From: Glossina fuscipes
Taxonomy: Eukaryota > Arthropoda > Insecta > Diptera > Glossinidae
Length of the DNA stretch: 64,000 nucleotides
Assembly (NCBI RefSeq): GCF_014805625.2
Contig: NW_023998459.1
Coordinates: 1 to 64,000 of the forward strand
Reading direction: 5' to 3'
A model generated the notes under the pieces. The model was not told the DNA's origin. It made no database searches and was given only the letters and a program-made list of their open reading frames with translations. Positions 46,385 through 59,344 of this stretch are shown piece after piece. Every line of letters begins with the position of its first letter. Positions within the stretch are counted from its first letter, which is position 1. The position numbers were made by a program, and so were the translations under genes.

Positions 46385-46578
46385 GATGCAATAGACAGAT
46401 CGTCACTTATAACGATAAAACTCGCCTTCTACATATCCGATCGCCACGCACAGTTGGAAGACTGAAGATAACTTCTGTCACGATGCAATAGACAGATCGT
46501 CACTTTTAACGATAAAACTCGCCTTCTACATATCCGATCGCCACGCACAGTTGGAAGACTGAAGATAACTTCTGGGTA
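46385..46578 (+). repeat. 97-base tandem duplication, two copies
   Basis: GATGCAATAGACAGATCGTC starts at 46385 and again at 46482. The units are nearly identical (TTATAACG against TTTTAACG), so the duplication is recent relative to the decay of the LINE around it. In frame it reads AIDRSSLITIKLAFYISDRH twice, probably ORF1-derived. Confidence 0.9.
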
Positions 46579-46799
46579 ACGCAAGGAATCTCGTGGTGAC
46601 AATTTTCTTTATAGCCTCAAAAGGCTTACGATGGTCATGATCTGACTGTGTAAAGCGGGACATAGATTTCTACGAACTCTTCACGGAGACGAGAAACTGT
46701 TTCTTAGATTTGAGCAAAAATCTCGACTTCTTGTGGGAGAAGTTTAAAATAATTAAGACTAGGTTTTATGAGTGTCGTTATATTGGGCACTCATCTTCT

Positions 46800-47172
46800 T
46801 GCTCAACTAGCAAAGTTACAACTCGTAGCGTAACGTCTGGTTCGTCATCCTGAGTTCTCCTAAGTCTGATTCGATGGCATAAGTTAGAGTTTCTTCAAAG
46901 TCTACAAAGAACATCAGCGTTTCTGCTATTGTTGAGTCGGTCGCTAACCAAAAAGTTACAAATAAAGCGGAAAGTCCTCCTGGTTTGAGCTCTGCTGAAG
47001 TGGCAAACGTATCTCCTCCCATTGGCGTCACTCAATCTACTGACGCGTCATCGCCTAAAACTATTAAAGAGAATAGCAAATCGTCCTCGGTTGTATCCTA
47101 AATTAAAGAATTCACCTCTCGTGATCGACCTCGTAACACTAATGCAGTAGTCCTTTCCCCTACAAAAAATTA
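46800..47172 (+). pseudogene. LINE family X ORF1 C-terminal remnant
   Basis: A Ser/Thr-rich frame reads ISAIVESVANQKVTNKAESP, then GLSSAEVANVSPP, then RDRPRNTNAVVLSPTKN before a TAA just upstream of ORF2. Such low-complexity tails are usual for LINE ORF1 proteins. An in-frame stop interrupts it near 47098. Assignment rests on position. Confidence 0.55.
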
Positions 47173-47199
47173 AATGTTTCTTCAGGCTCATCTATCTCA

Positions 47200-48624
47200 T
47201 ATCTCTTATTTTTTAAAATATTAGAAGCCTAAATTTAAAAATTCGCTCTGCTTTCCTATTTTCAGTGAGCACGGAGTTTTCCTGTTTGGCCTTTAGTGAA
47301 ACTTGGTTAAAGCCTGATCTATATTCGTCGGAACTTTTCCAGAGGTTTTCTATCAGGTTTTCAGAAATGATCGATTGTATATGTGCGGCAGTCCCCTCCT
47401 ATTCAATTGAATATCCCACTACTCACGACGTTGAATTTATCGCCATTCGAGCGAAATTTCTTAAAAAACACTTATATGTGATCTGCTCCTATATTCCCCA
47501 AAACTCGGATATCTCCATACATAAGAAGCACGCCGCGCTCATTTGCGAAGTGGCCAAGCAATCTAAACCTATCGATATAGCTATTGCGTTGGATGACTTC
47601 AATTTGCTTCGAGTCACTTGGTGGTACAGTGGTAGTTCTGTTTGATTTCCACTTTATCATCTGATAGAGCTGTTGTGTTCTTTAATGATTTTTTTTGTTC
47701 ATAATTTTGCCCCTAATTGCAATGGTAGACTGCTTGATCGTTGCTTAGCCGATTTTCCTCAGATTAGTGTTAATCGTTGTCTACCGTTTAGTTTAGGTGA
47801 GGATCCTTATCATCCAGCATTGGAAGACTAGTTTCCTTATTCTTATTCACAAAAGTGGAAGTAGACAACGTGTAGAGAACTACAAAGGCATTGAGAAGTT
47901 GAGTGTCTTGCCTAAACTCTTCGAGCGAATTGTGACTTAGCATTTGGCCGTTGCCATCAAATCGTGTTTTTATCCATTCCAACATGGCTTTCGAAAAGGA
48001 AGGTCTATGGTCACCAATCCGTTAGAGTTTACTTCTCATGTTTTCAAGACTTTTTCTAATGGCTCTCGCACTGATGTCATATACACTGATTTTAGCAAAG
48101 CGTTTGATTTGCTTAACCATAAACTACTTATCTTTAAATTCCAAGCCTCTGGCTTCCTTTTTTATTTAGTGAAATTGATAAATTCGTTTCTGCACAACAG
48201 ATCATTCAGGGTTTTGTTTAACTTTACTACCTCTGTTGTATGGTCTCCTTTTTATAGGTGCTATGTGGATTCAATTGAGTATGTTCAAAAGCAATTCTTG
48301 CTGTCTGCCCTTAGGAATTTGGGTTTGGACCCGATTGCCTCTCTTCCTCCCTATGGAAATAGTTTATCGTCACTTGAGAAACGTAGAATTGTTCTTGGCG
48401 TTTCCTTCTTAATCAAAGTAATAAATGGTACTATTGACTCGATGGCATTACTTGGTGAATTAAGCGTTAATGTCCCTAACCGCTTCTCTAGGCACTTTAT
48501 CTTGATTAAGCTTAGTCGATGTAAATACAATTATGAGCTCTTTAACCCGCCCAGACTTGTTTGCAGAAACCTAAATGATGTCTATCACTTATTCTCATTA
48601 TCGGACTATTTTAAAGTCTATTAA
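47200..48624 (+). pseudogene. LINE family X ORF2 (endonuclease + RT), deleted and frameshifted
   Basis: Endonuclease motifs are LAFSETWLKPDLYSSE, VEFIAIRAKF, YVICSYIPQ and ALDDFNL (in place of the usual GDFN), ending GEDPYHPALED. RT motifs are HKSGSRQRVENYKGIEKLSV, LPKLFERIV, FQHGFRKGRSMVTN and VIYTDFSKAFDLLNH, where the catalytic Asp of motif A is present. The frame then jumps from RVLFNFTTSV straight to VWSPFYRCYVDSIEYVQKQF, so the PQG and YADD blocks are missing. Stops occur near 47642 and 47938. The C-terminus matches the copy at 5630-6079 on the other strand. Confidence 0.87.
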
Positions 48625-49060
48625 AGCAAATTTGATTATTACGTGATTTACCTGTGTCGTACTTAACTAACATTGCATTCTTAATATCTCTTGTTTTTAT
48701 TCGAAAATGATATTGTGTTGTTAACGTGTCGATTGCCAAGCTTATGCATGTTTACATTGGTTTAGGTGTTCACTTGCAGCCTGGATCCGTTTTTGTTGCG
48801 TGTGTGCTTTTGTGCTAGCTGTGTGCATGCTTTTTTTCTTTTTTTATTTATTTGTACATTAATTATTATATTTGGCTTTTTAATTTATTTTTAACTTACT
48901 TTGTTATTATTGCTCTTCGTTTTTATCTTCCTTTTTATTATATACTAGTTTTTAAAACAATTAGTATAAGATTTTCTCTTGAGATGCACTGAATTTGACT
49001 GTAGTTTTCTTTAGTTGAATTTCATGTATAAATGGATAAAATAAAATAAATAAAAAAAAC

Positions 49061-52000
49061 AAATAAGTATTATGATTTGAGTTTTCATGAAAATTAGCCC
49101 CTTTCTAAGAAACTAAATTCTAAAGAAGAGGATACCAAATACAAATTCATGGCACGCTAGCTGCGTCAGGCAGCTTGCAACTGAGGTAAAGATTAACAAC
49201 AATTGCCAGAAATTTAGCGGGATAAGGATTAGAGGACTAGAAATGCCGCGATGAATTTAGGTAATGGTAAAGCTCAGTCAGTCGTAATCGAGTCAAAAAG
49301 TCAGTCGGGAAGTTTTTTTTTCTTTTTACGCAAGTGGTTTTGTTAATTGCTGAATACTGAAAATGAAAGTTTGCTGTTTTGACGGGGTAGGCCACTGTAA
49401 CAGCGTAGAAACAGAGGTTTTACCAAATTTTTTTTGGGATAGAAGTAGTGGAATAATGAAATTTCTGGAGGTTATTAAGCGTGTCCTAAAATATTACATA
49501 AGAAAATAATTTGAAAAAATATTAGAAAATGACAAAACCGCAACTATTCTCTGGAGACATTTTTCGCTTAAGAGGCTTTGCAGAACACAACATACTGTTC
49601 TAAATTTAAGGAAAAAAATCATTTCATTTACGTCTTTATATTTGGACGAATGGAGCGGTTTTTTGATACATTTTTATGATTGTTGTGTAAAAGGAACTCT
49701 TTTATTAATAATAAACGTTTAAATTAGCTTATCGAAAACACTCTACGTATTTTTCTAGAAAATATAGTATTAAAGATATTGTAAAATATGCGAAATAAAG
49801 AAATGAAAATTATAAAATGAATGAAAGTTATTGGCAAGCAATGTTCCAAGAAGCGTAAAACTGCCCTTTCAAGTACCAATATTCCATCTAGTTACCTTTT
49901 CTTGACGATTTTTTGCTGAAAAATGCCCCTTTTGATGCATCTCTCATAGACCGATTCGCACGTTTTATTCTTTATAAGTTTCGAAATGGTGGAGAAAATA
50001 ACAAAAAAAAACAATTCTATTACAAAATCCATAACAAACTCCAAAAACTTCATTCAAAACTTGTAATTTCTTGCTAAAAGCAATAAAATCTTCAAAAATC
50101 CTCTCAGCCTCGTAACCACCTGTGTTACGTTGATGAAGTTATACTAACAATTTTTTTTGGAAATCTTCACAACTTTGAGTTTTAAAGCAGACAACATTTA
50201 ATGTTCTATACATTTTTTTTTATGGGAAAATGTTCATCGGACAGAGCAATAATCAACCAAAAGATAACTCAAGATGAAGTTAAACACATTCTAACTTTAA
50301 ATCGTTATTGTTTGACGAACAAAGTCATATAGCGACTTGGAGGACGTATAAACTTAATCTAACTACATTTTAAAATATAGTTTGGTGACAGTTTTTCTTT
50401 TTTTATACATAGATTTCACATCGTAGTCCACGCGATAGAGATACACTCAGGGCTACATCGATTCTTGTATTAATCGCGGATCTTCATTGCATAGCTTCAT
50501 AGTTTTGAAATATTTGGCAAATCGTACATACCCCCGGTCGTCGAACTAAAGTGTGTAGTGTAATTTTTGTCAGGTTCTGGGCAAAACTTTCAACACATGT
50601 TCAGTTCTGTATAGAAGTGAGACCTTTTTTAAGAGTTTTTAAGGGTTAAGGGTTTAAGGGTGTTCTTAGTAACCGATGAAAGCAGGGGTTATTATAAAAG
50701 AAGTAGAAGAGAAGAAAGAGAAAAGAAGAGAAAAAGAATATTTATGGAAAATATCAAAAATTCCTTTAAAGAAAACTAGAATGAGGCTAAAATAAGTTTG
50801 CTTAATTGAAAAATATTTAGACAAACATGATAGAGTAAATAGTGTTTTTAGTAATTTATTTAATAACTTCCCCTTTTTTTATATTTTTGGAAATGCTCGC
50901 CCTGTACAAGTTCTGTGACCCTTTTAAATTCTTCGAATCCTTTACCCGAGTTCCACATAAGACACGACAAAAACTCCTCTAATATTATATATTATAATAA
51001 TATTAACACTACGTTGGTCCTTATTGTTTATTAAGCAGAAATTACATAAACTGAGTTCCCTTTTTAATATCAAAGATCTAATTAATGATAGGTATCCAAA
51101 TTCGATACAAGAGACATGTAATTGTCGTTTTTGTTTTCATTTTCGTTTCTTTCTTTAGTCAGACAGCTGAGATGTCAATATTGATGTTTATCGAATATTG
51201 AGTGCTTTTTTTATAGTATATACGTAGGTAGGTTTCACAAAATACATATATATATATATGCAGAGCAGATCCAAAAGAAGAAAAAAGGAAAACATAAAAC
51301 GTTATTGTAATTTTAATCTGTTCAACAAGCTGTCACACTTGAACGGGAATTATTGTCATATAACGCGAAAGCACGCCTTCAGTGTCACAATGTAATGAAA
51401 TTTTAATATCATTTTTGCGGTTCATACAAAACGGTTATGACACACCACATAACGGGGCGAGTGAATGGGAGCCGACAACAAAAACGCATGCTAAAGTGCT
51501 GTGTGTTTTTATGTGAAAAAATGTTTGCGTATGTATTGTTAAGCAATTGTAAATTGAGCGGCGAAGGCTTCTCTGATGTGTTGTATATACTCTGTTACAC
51601 ATTCAATAACGTTAAATTCATAGCATGAGCTATGTGTAAATGTGCGCATGCATGTAACCGCAAAATTGGTTAAAATTTCATTATAAAAAATCCTTCAACA
51701 ATTAATAAAAGTTTTTCTTTATCGATTTATGCATTTTTTCAAGGACCATTTTAATGAAATACAATAAGATTCTAAGAGGTATTTTAATCAGAAAATTAAA
51801 CATATAAAGAGTTAAAATGAATATGCATAAAAAGTGCGTAAGGCTTAAAACATTGATCATATTAGTAGTAGTACATATGGTAAAGAGAGAGCGTATATGA
51901 AATATCTTGGATATAAACTAATTTTATATTTATTTATTTTTATTTTTTTATACTTCTCTTTCCATTTTCATTATTGGTATGTGGACTTTTACAGCTCGCG

Positions 52001-52950
52001 GTTTCACCTCTTGACCCCTTTGTTCTGATATTTGACAGCAAAGTTTGCAATATTTTTATGTTCTATTCCAGGATTATTTGTACAGTGCCAGTATATTTCA
52101 GTTCAGTTAACCAGAAAACAGACTTTGCTATTTCTTCCATTTATGTTTTCGACAACAAGCAACTAAAAAAGTATTTTTTAAACTTTAAAAGACTACTTAA
52201 TTATTATATTAAAGTGAGCAAATAGTTTCGCTTAAACTAGATCATAAACCTTCTGAGAGTTTCTTGATTCAAGTTTAAATAATTTAACTTGCTCACGTAG
52301 CCTATTAACAAACTCCATTCATAATATTAAAAAAATATCGAATAAACATCGTATCATTCATTAATTATTTCATACTTTCATAAATTGATATATGGAACTA
52401 TCTAACGACACTTCTTAAGATCGATACCCTGTAGATTACATGCTGCACTTATAAACGAATAAGACTCTTTTCTTTACGCTTTATTGTAGTGAACTGTATG
52501 GCCGAGCTATGGCCCGCTAAGTGTACCCAAGTCATCGAAAATTTTCTCGAAAGGATCCCGCCCTGCAAGGTACCTCGTGAACGAATGAATGACGTTACAG
52601 TCCACAAGCAATGGCAAGGTCAAAACAATATATTAAACGTTGATCTATATTTCAATAAGGGTAATCATATAAGCAGGCGACAATGAAGTAGGAAAATTTG
52701 GAGGCGATCGTCGCTAAATGCGCTCGCTTGGTTACCTGAAATCTGGCAACAATTAAATTGTTGTCGCTGAGTAAAAATTTGCAAAATTACTACAAATCCC
52801 TCTTTTACAATTACGTTTGTAAAAATGTAGCTGCAAAAGAAAGATATGAATAGCTCTTAGAAAGTGAATCAGTAAATCAAAAATTTAAAAAAATTTAAAA
52901 AAATGAAATAAAGAAATTTATATATGAATTTGAGAAAATCAAACGTTTAT
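49061..52950. other. long stretch without a recognisable gene
   Basis: AT-rich DNA with short unsupported frames (51437-51628, 51974-52225, 52489-52686). The last of these (starting MNCMAELWPAKCTQ) has a fairly balanced composition but no motif I know. A purine-rich stretch at 50697-50745 (AGAAGAGAAAGAG-like) stands out slightly. Confidence 0.45.
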
Positions 52951-53148
52951 TTTTTGGTGTAGGTTGCTTGTACTTGTTCTTTTTTGGTGTAGGTTCCTTG
53001 TTTTCGTTCTTTTTTGGCGTAGGTTGCTTGTTTTCGTTCTTTTTTGGTGTAGTTTGCTTGTTCTTGTTCCTTTTTTGGTGTAGGTTGCTTGTTCTTGTTC
53101 TCCTTTGGTGTAGGTTGCTTGTTCTTCTTCTTTTTTGGTGTAGGTTGC
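52951..53148. repeat. 30-base minisatellite, about 6.6 units
   Basis: Units of the form TTTTTTGGTGTAGGTTGCTTGT..TTGTTC begin at 52951, 52981, 53011, 53041, then (after a one-base insertion) 53072, 53101 and 53131. On the minus strand a unit reads as KKNENKQPTP, and because it lacks stops in every minus frame three overlapping frames are open (52895-53287, 52939-53172, 52947-53162). The one-base insertion changes which frame carries the peptide, which argues against coding. Confidence 0.92.
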
Positions 53149-56100
53149 AATAAAAGCACCATAGTAACACAAGTATAAAGAACCTTCTATTCAATATAGA
53201 AAAACGAACTTTTCGGATTAAAAAGATATACAAATAAAGAACTTGGCCATAGATATATGTGTTTACGTATGTATGATTAGGGTGCAATACATTTAAGAAA
53301 TGCGCATCGACAAGGGAGTGAATGTGTGTTAAACAGAGAAGTGTAGAGAATAACTAATGGAGTTGTTTAAGAAAAGAAGAGTATATATAAACAGCTCAAA
53401 CACAAATAATAGTTAAACTAAAATATAAACAAAAAGAAATTCTATAGAAAAATTTGCAAACAAACATAAAACATGGTCAAACGCAATGAAGGTTTTCAAG
53501 ACAGACTGACATCTAACTGCACTAATGGGGCTGAAGGTATTCAATTGTGTAAGTTATCGGAATACTATTTTGGCTTTGAACGTTTTTGGTGGGGGAAATG
53601 GAAATAAAGAAAAGTAAAGGAAAGGGTGCGAGAAGGCTAGAGACCGGGAGATGAAACAAAAAAGTTCTCTAAAGTGAAGGAAGGAAATTCAGAGGAAGGT
53701 AGATTTAGCGGGGCCTTCGAACCCAGCTTGGGGTTTCCCATAAAAATCATTGATCGACGGAAATCAATAGGCAGGGCGGTTAATAAACGCGCACGACTTA
53801 CAGTATGTCCTCGTCCTCCTGTTCGTTAAAAGGTAAGCATGTGCTAGTCTTTTAGGTGCAAACGTCTGAGGAGTGTCCGAAAGGCAAATTATAAAACGCT
53901 CTCACGCCTCACCAACTAGCTAGCTTAGCAAAGGCAGATATCATGCCGTTCTACAAATGATTGGTGGTTCAATGGCTTTGCTGGCAGTCTTGGATAAAAT
54001 TCGATCGCAGAGGTGCAATTTGAAAAGTGAGATGGTAAAATGTTTACGTAAATATAATTTTAGGAATTTGCTTTACATTTTAGCTTTTCTTTTTTTTACT
54101 TAATAATGACTTAACATCTTGGGTTTATCAGCTACGCTTATGTGCTTTAGAAGTCTATTGTTGCACGCACAAATGAGTCATTATGACCTGAAGGGTCTCC
54201 ACGGATTATTTACATAATACCGCGTCAACTACGGCCATAGAAGAAGTAACACCTTATGAAATATGGTACGACGGAAAACATGCAGGGATGCACTTAAATA
54301 CATTTGACTATATATCAATTCACTTAGATAAAAGTCGGCGAAATAAATTTAAACAACGAGGCTAAGAATAGATTATTGTTGATTATTATGAAATATGTTA
54401 ACGAGGAGTACGTGGAGATTTATATTTTATTAAAGCCAAAGAATATGTATATATTGTTATATCACTGAAAAGAGACGCCCAACACTGAGAAAACGTTCAT
54501 ACCAGTGGTGAAACTGAAAATGGAAATAAGAGCTCGATGAAACAGATAGTAGATTTGAATCAACGATTGTAAGAAGCTTTATCTAGTGAATATGTAAATC
54601 AGTCGTAATTTACTTTTTACCTGCGTCAATATTAACTCGCTATAATATACACATTCAATTGACCAAAATAGAGAGCCACCTCGAACTAAAATAATTTGAA
54701 AAATAACTTTTAAAACGAAAATAAATCACGTTTACTGCTTCTTTTTCATTCATTGTAAAATGATGTATATTTAAATCACAATTTCAAATTATATAATATA
54801 AAAAGGATTTAAGACAATATAATAATAAGATAAAATTTTTAAAAAATATTTTTTAAATTTTAAAAATATTTTAAAAATTTTGGATACTATTATTTGCTTA
54901 TTTGTGCAATTTTACATAATAATCCAGCCATAACATGACGTTTTCATGATATCAAATTCATGGTAAATTCAAACTTTATCATCTGATCAATAAAGCAAAT
55001 TATCGTCACTATGGTCTGTTGTATAAGTAAACTGTTAAAGCCTATCTTATAAAAAACAAAAAGCATACACACACAGATGTTTCGATTAACTGGCTTTGTT
55101 TGATAATTTTGCAGACATTTGTTGCACGAACAATAATTGTAATTACGTCAATGCTGCTTGCTTGAAGCCCACCGTTTTGCACGTAAAGGAAATTAATATT
55201 TACATAGAGGAATTCCTATATTGTGCCATATTCGCTAATAATACGAAATTATAGAATGTAGATTAATAGTTGTTACGGTATAAATAAAGTGTTACACATT
55301 TTGTGGTTTTGAAAGTAAACGTAAATAAAAAACACATCTGATTCAGATTTGGGTCAACTTTTTTTCAATTTTTTATTTGTTCTCCACAGGAGTGGTTCCT
55401 TTTGAGGTAATTTTCGATTACTTGTATATATATAACGGGCAATAGCTCGGCCATATATATATATATATTTCGATATAATAAACCGAAAGACGAATTTAGC
55501 GTAAAATACCAATCTTCATGAGTACATATAGTGAGGAAATATAGAGCAAACCTTCAGTTCCTACTTTCCTCTCTTTGACTTCTTTTAGGTGTCGTTTTAG
55601 TCTTTGGAACTGCTATGTTGTAGTATCTGTTATTGATTGCAAACGTTGCCATTCTTTGTTCAACAATAAACAATTATGATTTCCACTAACATAAGAAACG
55701 AAAAACGGATGAATTTTAAATTTTTAAATTTTTATTTTAGATTTTCTTGAAACGAAAATCGGATGAATTTCTTTTTAATAAATAAATAAACGTAAATCTT
55801 ATAAAAGGATATTGTTGTGGAGGACTAAGGACGTTTAATTGTATTAAGTTACTGATATAATATTGTAATAGCATTTACAGCAATTTTTATTGAAAAAAAA
55901 AAAACACTACGTATGGATATGTTAAGCTATAGAGCTAATAAATATGCTTTCTACGAAACATGATTTCTCACGTTAGTAATCCGATTCATCAATGCATGCT
56001 CTTTAAGTGACTTTGGTTACGGTCGCTTTTTGACAAGTTTTCTTATTGTTGCGTAAGCGTTTGTAGGCGGTTGACACTCATTAATAAACTTTATTTGTAG

Positions 56101-57129
56101 TCAACCATTTAGAATTTATGTGTATACATTATTTTAAGTTTTTATCGCGATCTGTGTATGCGTAAATATTGTTAGATCGTTTCAAAGGCGACAGGAAGGT
56201 GAATTTGCCGAGAGATGGACGGACTTGCGTTGAAAAAATTTGAAATGTTTGGTCAAATCATCGAATATCACCCTTTCCAGTGCGTATAAAAAATGTCATC
56301 TACTGACACTTAGTAAAACCAACAAAGGAGGTATAATCACGTTTGCTCAAACTTTCACTACTTGTTTGCCATTCTCATTTCTCAATAATTACCTTTTTAA
56401 AGCTAAAAAAATATGTTTTGCAAAGAATGTAGAAGAAAGTTTATGTCTTTGGCTTGCTTTTTTTCTTTAACCATTTGAATTCGGAAAATAGTCGGAGTTC
56501 AGATTAGCACCGTCTCAAGCGGATAGAGCGGCTCCTAAACATTGTAAAACAAATTTCTAGTGAAAAATTATCAATTTCATTTGAGGAAATCATTTCTACA
56601 TATGCAAAAAGTAAATTTTACCGGAAAATAATTCTGGCGCAGAGCTTAGCGAAAAAGGGGCTTAACGCTCAAATGGCACTTATTGTTGATAGTTTGGTTC
56701 GGCGGAAGCAATCCACAATTTACCACACAAAAATTGAAAAAAATGTGTTCTTACTACGTTTTTACTAAAGTAACATGCATTGCAGCACAACTCAATCACA
56801 ATTTTACCGATATACAGAAGCTATTCTCAAAGCGCTTTTATTGTAACGTTTGCAAGGAATTATAATAATTTAGCAGAGCATAGCCGACATGCAAACTATT
56901 TTATATATGTTTATATACACGTATCCATAAACATGAGTCTGCAAGCACATCTTTCAAATATCTACAGAGTAGCGCAAGAAATTTTCTGATTGTGTTGGTG
57001 TTGATTCTCAAAAATTGTGTTTGATGCTTCGTTTCTGTTCTGCATACGTATTCTTTATGCAAGTTCTGTTACAGCGTTTCATAAGGTCAAGGTTATCTTT
57101 TCGCTGCTCCTAATCAATTTTAGGTTCCG

Positions 57130-57254
57130 TCTCCCCTTATTTTTCCCTACCCCTCCCGCCTTCCTTTCCTCTTTCCCTCCTTTCTTCTTCGTTCTTCATT
57201 TCTCCGTCTTTCTTCTATTCTATCTATTCTTCTTCCCTTCTTCTTCTTTTTTTT
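57130..57254. repeat. polypyrimidine tract, about 125 bases
   Basis: The + strand is almost only C and T, with scattered A and G. The open frame at 57017-57256 is Phe/Pro/Ser-rich because of it and is not a gene. Confidence 0.85.
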
Positions 57255-57269
57255 GAAATTTTTTTTTGT

Positions 57270-57350
57270 TTTTGCAAAATTTTTTTATAGAAATTTTTTT
57301 ATTTCTATAAAATTTCTGTATAGAAATTTTTTTATTTTTATAAAATGGGA
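57270..57350. repeat. 33-base tandem repeat of TATAGAAATTTTTTTATTT type
   Basis: TATAGAAATTTTTTTATTT(C/T)TATAAAAT occurs at 57286 and 57319, with a partial unit before. It is self-complementary in part. Units like this (AAATTTTCTATAGAAAT) are common as tandem arrays in fly genomes. Confidence 0.75.
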
Positions 57351-58139
57351 GAAACATTTTGTATATAATAAACATTTCTGAAATGTCGCTCACATTCTAC
57401 CAAAAATGAGAAAATTGCCATTTTTGAGGCGGTTTGTTGGCGTTCCTAGCGTTCCTAGGCCTCGAGACTGAATCCACTCTATTCCCTGGAGTGCCTTGAA
57501 TGCGTTTTATGCGTAAGCATGCTCATAGGGGGCGTAATACGGCTGCTAGATCCCCATAAGTCTGCTGGTGTATATGATGTCCACAAACTGTCGACATGTT
57601 GCTCAAAGATTTGCAACATTTTTATAAAAAGGATTTTAACATGTTTCCCTAGGAAAAGGTAGGTAAGTACATATTTATACAAGCGTAAATTACTGTTATA
57701 AACCGATATATGTTTCGAGACATAGAATATAGTAAAAGGAATATACGTACAAAATATGTTGCTTAGTTCTAATAGACTAGGTTCTTTTCCTTTTCTTAGT
57801 ATTTTATTTCTATAAATAAGCGTAGATTACCATAGCCTAGTACGAGGCGCAAACAGTATCACTTAAGTGTAGAGCAAACACGAATATCAAAGAAAAGATA
57901 TTTTACACAACTTACTACTTACTACTACGCTATGGAGACGGGAGGTGCCTATACTTTTACGTGTAATTTAGCGCACGATCGGATAAACTGACCAACTCTT
58001 CTTAGAATTTAATTAGTTGTGGGTGAGGGATATTTCATAATATAGGCAGACAATTATGCGGACGGATGTGTTATTAATAAGGAAGCAAACCGCTTCCTTA
58101 CAATGTATTGTAATCCATTCTTGGTTTTTATCGGGGCTC

Positions 58140-59240
58140 TGGTCCTTCTTGCATGATTATGCCTCTACAAGAAAGATTTCCTTTACTCGCCAATTTTTTA
58201 TCTAATAAAATTCTATCTTTTGAGAATCATCCGGCTTTAACTTTCATTTACAACTTTATATCATCCAATATTTCTCCCATCTTTTTTAAAACTTTTGCTG
58301 ACAAAACTAATAACTTCAGTATTCTAAAAACTGATTCACATAGCTTATTTCATAGCTTATTAATTTCTCTTGGTTCTCAATATTTGCAACCAGTAATTAA
58401 GTTCCTACCAGTGAGAAAATCTACAGTTACTTCGGCAGAGGTGCACTGACGTCAATCGAACTTGGTGAATACCAAATCGTATCATTTTTCACTCATCGTT
58501 ATTGATGGATCTAAGACTGAGATTGAAGGCAGCGGCGTTTGGCTTCCAGATATTAATATAGAAGTCTACTTCTCAAACCACTGAATTTTTGGCTGAATGT
58601 TTAGCGATTCCAGAAGCCATCCGCTTAACGAATGTTCAACCTCAAAAGAAATTCTTTGTAGTGTCAGACAGTAAATCTGTCTTATTCGTCTTACAATTTC
58701 ATTTCCCTCAGATAAAACTCGTTTCTACATATTAGAAATCACTGCTTACTTTACAGCCTCCAGACTGATATTTTATTTTCACTTTCTCTGGGTGTCCACT
58801 CACATGGGCGTTCTTAACAAAAACATTGCAGATAAAATTGCATCTTCCACACCATCGCATGTTTGTGCCGTGATTCCTGTAGAACTGAGTACAATTCACA
58901 AAAAGTATTACGTTCTTTCTTGGCAACTGCGATGGCATAATTTATCTTATGATCGTCGTTTATACTCCTTATTTCCGCAAATAAATAAAGCCCCTTGTTT
59001 ATCAATTGCGGACTTAGGCGTGACACCATTTGTCTTATTAGCTGGCTGATGTTCAATCACATGAAATGCAATGATCATCTATTCAAAATTAATATAGAAA
59101 ACAACTCTTTATGCACATGTGGTGTCTTACAATATCCTGATCATATCATATTTGTCGGTCCAAATGTTACCACTTCCACTTTGAAGTGTATTTCTCTTGA
59201 ACAAAATATCCACGGTCCAGTGTTGGCGGCTGTATATTAG
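58140..59240 (+). mobile_element. LINE remnant with RNase H (I-superfamily), unrelated to the 20-25 kb copy
   Basis: The open part 58153-58449 reads ERFPLLANFLSNKILSF and ISSNISPIFFKTFADK, the thumb/connection region after RT. From about 58500 comes RNase H: IDGSKTEIEGSGVWLPD, then in shifted frames TEFLAECLAIPEAIRLTNV, FFVVSDSKSVLFVLQFH and GVLNKNIADKIASSTPSHVC, which follow the four RNase H motifs in order. The tail has LCTCGVLQYPDHIIF, a cysteine/histidine motif near the ORF2 end. At least two frameshifts, and no RT core upstream. Confidence 0.82.
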
Positions 59241-59302
59241 AAAAGTGAATTTTATAACAGTATATAGAAGCAAAAGAAATATATCGATGTATGTAAGTTT
59301 TA

Positions 59303-59344
59303 CTCTCATATGACTATGAATCGAGATGGTAATTCTGGCTCGCT
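59303..59344 (-). repeat. dispersed repeat R2, copy 2
   Basis: The reverse strand reads ATGAGCGAGCCAGAATTACC, then TCTCGATTCATAGTC and ATATGAGAGTA, nearly the same as 42242-42335. It is joined directly to the 41-base tandem array. Confidence 0.7.

Larger units (their letters stand above)
46385..49060 (+). mobile_element. LINE of family X, internally deleted copy
   Basis: The same family as the left-end inverted copies. Parts in order are an ORF1 remnant (46385-47170), an ORF2 endonuclease (47200-47815), an RT fingers region (47840-48240), a jump over the RT core, then the ORF2 C-terminus (48240-48625) and a 3' untranslated region ending near 49020-49060 in ATAAAATAAAATAAATAAA. RT and endonuclease style place it in the Jockey/CR1 superfamily; I cannot name the clade. 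Several stops and deletions make it inactive. Confidence 0.85.
53149..58139. other. long stretch without a recognisable gene
   Basis: AT-rich DNA. It holds TA-rich runs (55422-55470), AAATTT-palindromic stretches (54835-54880), the pyrimidine tract and 33-base repeat listed separately, and short frames (56240-56470, 56683-56989) without family motifs. Confidence 0.45.

Noticed and set aside
50636..50665. Telomere-like TTAAGGG repeats
   Set aside because: Only a few imperfect GGGTTAAGGG-like phrases, in a dipteran that would not use such telomeres.
57017..57256. 79-codon Phe/Pro-rich frame
   Set aside because: Produced by the polypyrimidine tract.
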